Translations under genes and position numbers: made by a program | Part shown: one piece after another, positions 5,767 to 8,594 of the stretch | Numbering within the stretch: the first letter of the stretch is position 1 | Layout of the letters: each line of letters begins with the position of its first letter | Assembly: GCA_030044345.1 (NCBI GenBank) | Contig: JASHVY010000120.1 | Coordinates: 1-8,594, forward strand | DNA length: 8,594 nt | Source: Acetobacteraceae bacterium | Lineage (GTDB): Bacteria; Pseudomonadota; Alphaproteobacteria; Acetobacterales; Acetobacteraceae | Reading direction: 5' to 3' | The notes under the pieces: model-generated | The model's database searches: none | What the model saw: the letters and a program-made list of their open reading frames with translations, nothing else | What the model was told of the DNA's origin: nothing

Positions 5767-7023
5767 ATGGACAGAGATCTCGGCACCCGCGACGCCGGGC
5801 TATCCGCGGAATCCGGTGATGCTCCGGATGACGGTATCGTCACGCTCTCGATCGCGGAGCTCGACGCGGACCCGCACGGTGTGTTCCGGCGATATCGCCC
5901 CCTGACCCCTTTCATCGCGCACGAGTCCGGCAGCTACATCGTTCTCCGTTCAGGCGACGTGGAACGATTCGCCCGCGACCCGCGCCTGCGGCAGTCGGAG
6001 ACGGAGTATCCGGAGATTCACGGCATCACGGGCGGCCTGCTGTTCGACCTTTTCGATTACAGCATGCTGATGTCCAACGGCGCTGTTCATCGCCGGAGAC
6101 GCTCGCCCTTCAGCCGCACCTTCGCGGCCAGGCTGATGATGGAGATGCGCCCGCGAATCCGCAGAACGGCCGAGGAGCTCGTCGCGGAATGGTATGAGGA
6201 GGAAGACGTCGATCTCGTCCAGCGCTACGCGGCGCTGATTCCGGCACGGACCATCAGCGATCTTCTGGGATTGCCGAAAGACGATATCCCGGAATTCACC
6301 TCTCTCGTCTACCAGGTGACGCGCGTCGTGAGCTTTCTTTTTCAGCCCGAGGATCTCCCGGAGCTCGAGGACGCGGCCCGCCGTCTGTTCGACTATGTCG
6401 AGGACACTCTGAATGCGCGGCGCAGGAAGCCCAAGGAAGATTTCCTCTCCGCCTTCGTCGCCTCGGCCGACGCCGCGGGAGAGCTCTCGCCCTTCGAGAT
6501 CATCACCCAGATCGTGACCCTGATCATCGGCGGAACGGACACGACCCGCGTGGCGGCCGCCGAGCAGGTCGCCCTGCTCCTGCAGGACCGCGCGCAATGG
6601 GACGAGGTTTGCCGCGAGCCCGCGCTCATTCCGGGCGCGGTGGTGGAGGCGCTCCGCTACGAGCCGAGCGTCGCCTCGCTCGCGCGGATCCCGCTCGAGG
6701 ATATCGAGGTTGACGGGCGGGTTCTTCCCGCCGGCCAGTTCCTCATCCTCTCGACAATGTCGGCCATGCGCGACGAACAGCTCTATGCGCGGCCGGATGT
6801 CTTCGATATTCACCGCACCGACCATCCGCGCCTGCCCCTCGTCTTTGGCGGCGGACCGCACCGATGCCTGGGGGAAGCACTGGCGCGGGTGGAGCTGGAG
6901 GAAGGATTGGCTGCTCTCTCCAGCCGCATTCCTCAGCTCGAGCTCGCCGGCGACCCGCCACGTGTGCAGGGACATAGCGGCATCCGCCGGATCGGCGAGA
7001 TGCACGTGGCGTGGCGAAGGTGA
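5767..7023 (+). CDS. Cytochrome P450 (paralogue 2)
   Basis: A 418-residue soluble P450. The I-helix has GGTDT with Asp258 and Thr259, the K-helix has E294-x-x-R297 in EALRYEP, and the heme loop is F360-GGGPHR-C367-LG. The ATG at 5767 was chosen because AAGGAG lies 10 bases upstream, and the first bases (ATGG, then AGAGA) line up with the start of paralogue 1. A GTG directly before it (5764) and an ATG at 5737 are alternatives. Identity with paralogue 1 is about 70 % by eye and gapless from VTLSIAE onward. Differences cluster around residues 88-106 (after GITGG) and in the segment following EPSV, regions that commonly line P450 substrate pockets (B-C loop and beta-3 areas). The two enzymes therefore probably differ in substrate or regioselectivity. 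It is convergent with the formate dehydrogenase gene, 68 bp away. Confidence 0.95.
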   Translation: MDRDLGTRDAGLSAESGDAPDDGIVTLSIAELDADPHGVFRRYRPLTPFIAHESGSYIVLRSGDVERFARDPRLRQSETEYPEIHGITGGLLFDLFDYSMLMSNGAVHRRRRSPFSRTFAARLMMEMRPRIRRTAEELVAEWYEEEDVDLVQRYAALIPARTISDLLGLPKDDIPEFTSLVYQVTRVVSFLFQPEDLPELEDAARRLFDYVEDTLNARRRKPKEDFLSAFVASADAAGELSPFEIITQIVTLIIGGTDTTRVAAAEQVALLLQDRAQWDEVCREPALIPGAVVEALRYEPSVASLARIPLEDIEVDGRVLPAGQFLILSTMSAMRDEQLYARPDVFDIHRTDHPRLPLVFGGGPHRCLGEALARVELEEGLAALSSRIPQLELAGDPPRVQGHSGIRRIGEMHVAWRR

Positions 7024-7037
7024 GCGAAGGCCGGAAC

Positions 7038-7073
7038 GAGGCGCGGCACGCTCACATCTAGGCCCGCGGCCTC
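7038..7073. terminator. Possible shared terminator hairpin between convergent genes
   Basis: GAGGC-GCGG at 7038-7046 can pair with CCGC-G-GCCTC at 7064-7073, giving 9 bp with one bulged G and a 17-base loop. A smaller competing hairpin AGGCC-CGC-GGCCT lies at 7060-7072. It occupies the 68-bp gap between the convergent P450 and formate dehydrogenase stops. No U-tract is present on either side. Confidence 0.3.
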
Positions 7074-7091
7074 ACGCTCCGGCGGCGGGGC

Positions 7092-8249
7092 CTACCGCAC
7101 GCTGTAGCTGTGAGCGCCGGCGCCGGCGAGCTTGCCGTCCCTGACAATGAGGTATTCGTCGCGGATCGGCCGCCCCTCGAAATAGCATTCGAGGATCTCG
7201 CGCGTGCCGGCGGCATAGCGCGCCTGCGCCGAAAGCGTCGTGCCGGATGTGTGCGGCGTCATCCCCTCGTGCGGCATGGTCCGCCATGGGTGATCCTTCG
7301 GCGGCGGCTGCGGATACCACACATCCCCTGCATATCCCGCCAGTTGCCCGCTCTGCAGCGCCCGGACCACGGCATCCCGATCGACGATCTGGGCGCGCGC
7401 CGTATTCACCAGATAGGCACCGCGCTTCATCCGGGCGATCATCCTCTCATCGAACAGGTTCAGGGTTTCGGGATGCAGCGGGCAGTTGATCGACACCACG
7501 TCGCACACCGGCACCATCGACGCAGTGTCTGGATGGAAGGTCAGCCCGAGCTCCTGCTCGACCTGTGCCGGCAGCCGATGACGGTCGGTATAGTGCAGCT
7601 TGACGTCGAACGCCTTCAGCCGCCGGTGCACGGCACTGCCGATGCGGCCGGCCGCCACGGTGCCGATGTGCATGCCCTCGATGTCGTAGGCACGCTGCGC
7701 GCAGTCCGCGATGTTCCAGCCGCCGCGGCGCACCCACTCGTGCGACGGGAGATAGTTGCGCACCAGCGCCAGGATCATCATCACCACGTGCTCGGCGACG
7801 CTGATGCTGTTGGAGTAGGTCACTTCCGCGACGGTCACACCGTGCCGGACCGCTGCATCCAGGTCCGTGTGATCCGAGCCGATGCCGGCGGTGATGATCA
7901 GCTTCAACTTCGGCGCCCTGGCGAACCGCTCGGCGGTCATATAGGCGGGCCAGAAGGGCTGCGAGATGACCACCTCGGCATCATGCAGCTCGCGGTCCAG
8001 CGTGGAATTCGCGCCGTCCTTGTCGGATGTGACGACGAGCTGATGGCCGTTCTTCTCGCAATATTTCCTGAGGCCGAGAGCGCCCGAGACATCCCCCAGC
8101 ATCTCGCCGGGCGTGAAGTCGATCGCCTTCGGCGTCGGCGTCGTCTGCCCGTCCGGATAGCGTTCGATGCGCGGCACGCCGTCGCGGGGGTAGTTGGTGG
8201 GGTGCCCGCCTTCCGGATCGTCGTAGAGCACGCAAACGATCTTCGCCAT
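7092..8249 (-). CDS. fdh: NAD-dependent formate dehydrogenase (metal-free, D-2-hydroxyacid dehydrogenase family)
   Basis: A 385-residue cytoplasmic enzyme oxidising formate to CO2 with NAD+ (EC 1.17.1.9). It aligns without gaps to my recollection of Pseudomonas sp. 101 FDH through most of its length. The catalytic set is complete (numbered with Met): Pro98 in SQPFWP, Ile123 in GIGSDH, Asn147, Arg285 in NTAR, Gln314 and His333 in PHTSG. The dinucleotide motif is AAGRIG (199-204), and Asp222 in TDRHR fixes NAD over NADP. The ATG at 8249 was chosen over the upstream ATG at 8303: MAKIVCVLYDDP matches the family start and AAGGAGG lies 12 bases upstream. The C-terminus stops at AHSYSVR, about 15 residues shorter than the Pseudomonas protein. 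A Ser (146) replaces the oxidation-sensitive Cys145 of that enzyme. It is divergent from a ModE-type regulator. Role: terminal step of C1 oxidation and NADH supply. Confidence 0.97.
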   Translation of the reverse strand: MAKIVCVLYDDPEGGHPTNYPRDGVPRIERYPDGQTTPTPKAIDFTPGEMLGDVSGALGLRKYCEKNGHQLVVTSDKDGANSTLDRELHDAEVVISQPFWPAYMTAERFARAPKLKLIITAGIGSDHTDLDAAVRHGVTVAEVTYSNSISVAEHVVMMILALVRNYLPSHEWVRRGGWNIADCAQRAYDIEGMHIGTVAAGRIGSAVHRRLKAFDVKLHYTDRHRLPAQVEQELGLTFHPDTASMVPVCDVVSINCPLHPETLNLFDERMIARMKRGAYLVNTARAQIVDRDAVVRALQSGQLAGYAGDVWYPQPPPKDHPWRTMPHEGMTPHTSGTTLSAQARYAAGTREILECYFEGRPIRDEYLIVRDGKLAGAGAHSYSVR

Positions 8250-8280
8250 GTGGTCGTTTCCCCTCCTTCTCCGGTGCCAC

Positions 8281-8302
8281 TGCCCGCGCGGCAGGGCGGG
8301 CA
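8281..8302 (-). other. Hairpin in the formate dehydrogenase leader
   Basis: TGCCCG (8281-8286) pairs with CGGGCA (8297-8302), a 6-bp stem with a 10-base loop. If transcription of fdh starts near the 8326-8349 palindrome, this falls in the 5' leader, about 32-53 bases before the ATG and just upstream of the ribosome site. It could influence translation. Weak evidence. Confidence 0.25.
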
Positions 8303-8325
8303 ATGTATTCGGGTGTCAGGCCAGC

Positions 8326-8349
8326 CAGTGTATATAATTGTATATACTG
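8326..8349. promoter_or_regulatory. AT-rich 24-bp near-palindrome, candidate Mo-box (ModE site)
   Basis: The two halves are CAGTGTATATAA and TTGTATATACTG; as inverted repeats they match at 10 of 12 positions. It is a striking AT island in GC-rich DNA, midway between fdh (77 bases to its ATG) and the ModE-type gene (58 bases to its ATG). Known ModE operators are inverted repeats of similar length with TATAT-type half-sites. A TACAAT (minus strand, 8342-8337) and a TATACT (plus strand, 8343-8348), both one base from the -10 consensus, overlap it, so a bound regulator could block either promoter. Confidence 0.55.
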
Positions 8350-8407
8350 CTTCCGGCGGGCGCCGCTGTCCAGTGTCCAGCCCCGCGCCGTCTGCTACCC
8401 TGCGGCC

Positions 8408-8594
8408 ATGACTCGCCTCGTCCTGCGCCTGCACTTCGACACCGCGAACCGGCTCGGACCCGGCAAGGTCGAGCTGCTGGAACGGATTGCCGCGACCGGC
8501 TCGATTTCGGCGGCCGGACGTGCGATGAACATGTCCTACCGGCGTGCCTGGCTGCTCGTGGATGCCATGAACCACACTTTCGGGGCGCCGGTGG
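8408..8594 (+). CDS. ModE-type molybdate-responsive regulator, N-terminal DNA-binding domain (cut by window edge)
   Basis: Only the first 62 codons are in the window. They form the LysR-like winged-helix domain typical of ModE: a short N-terminal strand (TRLVLRLHF), LGPGKVELLERIAATGSISAAGRAM (16-40) and the recognition region NMSYRRAWLLVDAMNHTF (41-58). The GSISAA and MSYRRAWLL motifs are close to diagnostic. ModE binds molybdate through C-terminal TOBE domains and represses molybdate transport or regulates molybdoenzymes; stand-alone DNA-binding versions also exist, and the missing 3' part prevents a choice. No purine-rich ribosome site is visible before the ATG at 8408, so the start is the best available one on homology. 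It is divergent from fdh, with a candidate Mo-box in the gap. Confidence 0.85.
   Translation, partial: MTRLVLRLHFDTANRLGPGKVELLERIAATGSISAAGRAMNMSYRRAWLLVDAMNHTFGAPV

Noticed and set aside
7110..8411. A 433-codon open frame on the plus strand, antisense to formate dehydrogenase and longer than it
   Set aside because: It is a shadow of a GC-rich gene: the protein is His/Arg/Asp-rich with no domain, while the minus frame is an unmistakable FDH.

Overview
The window looks like chromosomal DNA of a GC-rich alphaproteobacterium, probably Hyphomicrobiales. That placement rests on base composition, protein flavour (NAD-formate dehydrogenase close to the Pseudomonas sp. 101 enzyme, MocR, ModE-type regulator, paired P450s) and gene style; no marker gene fixes the genus. 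No rRNA, tRNA, CRISPR array, insertion sequence, integrase or phage gene was seen.

Region by region: (1) 1-946 holds two divergent cell-envelope lipoprotein genes, a lytic transglycosylase cut by the left edge (minus) and a small SlyB-like lipoprotein (plus). (2) 947-1246 is a non-coding gap with short tandem repeats, followed by cytochrome P450 number 1 (1247-2491, plus). (3) 2543-3199 (minus) is a TRIC/UPF0126 seven-helix membrane protein, and upstream of it 3378-4784 (minus) is a MocR-type regulator (GntR winged helix fused to an aminotransferase-like domain). (4) Divergent from mocR is a 74-residue 4-oxalocrotonate-tautomerase-like gene (5078-5302, plus). The shared 293-bp gap carries a near-palindrome and repeated ACTGTC motifs, the classic layout of a MocR regulator and its target. 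(5) 5303-5766 is a 464-bp gap with two strong hairpins, an 18-bp tandem repeat and a 14-bp palindrome, followed by cytochrome P450 number 2 (5767-7023, plus), a paralogue of number 1 at roughly 70 % identity by eye. (6) 7092-8249 (minus) is a complete NAD-dependent, metal-free formate dehydrogenase. It is divergent from a ModE-type molybdate regulator cut by the right edge (from 8408, plus), with an AT-rich 24-bp near-palindrome between them.

How they may work together (inference): the MocR-tautomerase pair and the two P450s could form one oxidative catabolic or tailoring locus, although no redox partner or other pathway enzyme is present and the P450 substrate cannot be read from sequence. 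The formate dehydrogenase oxidises formate to CO2 and makes NADH without molybdenum. A ModE-type regulator beside it suggests that this enzyme is switched on when molybdenum for Mo-dependent formate dehydrogenases is short. The FDH/ModE divergon and the MocR/tautomerase divergon are the two most testable regulatory units here.
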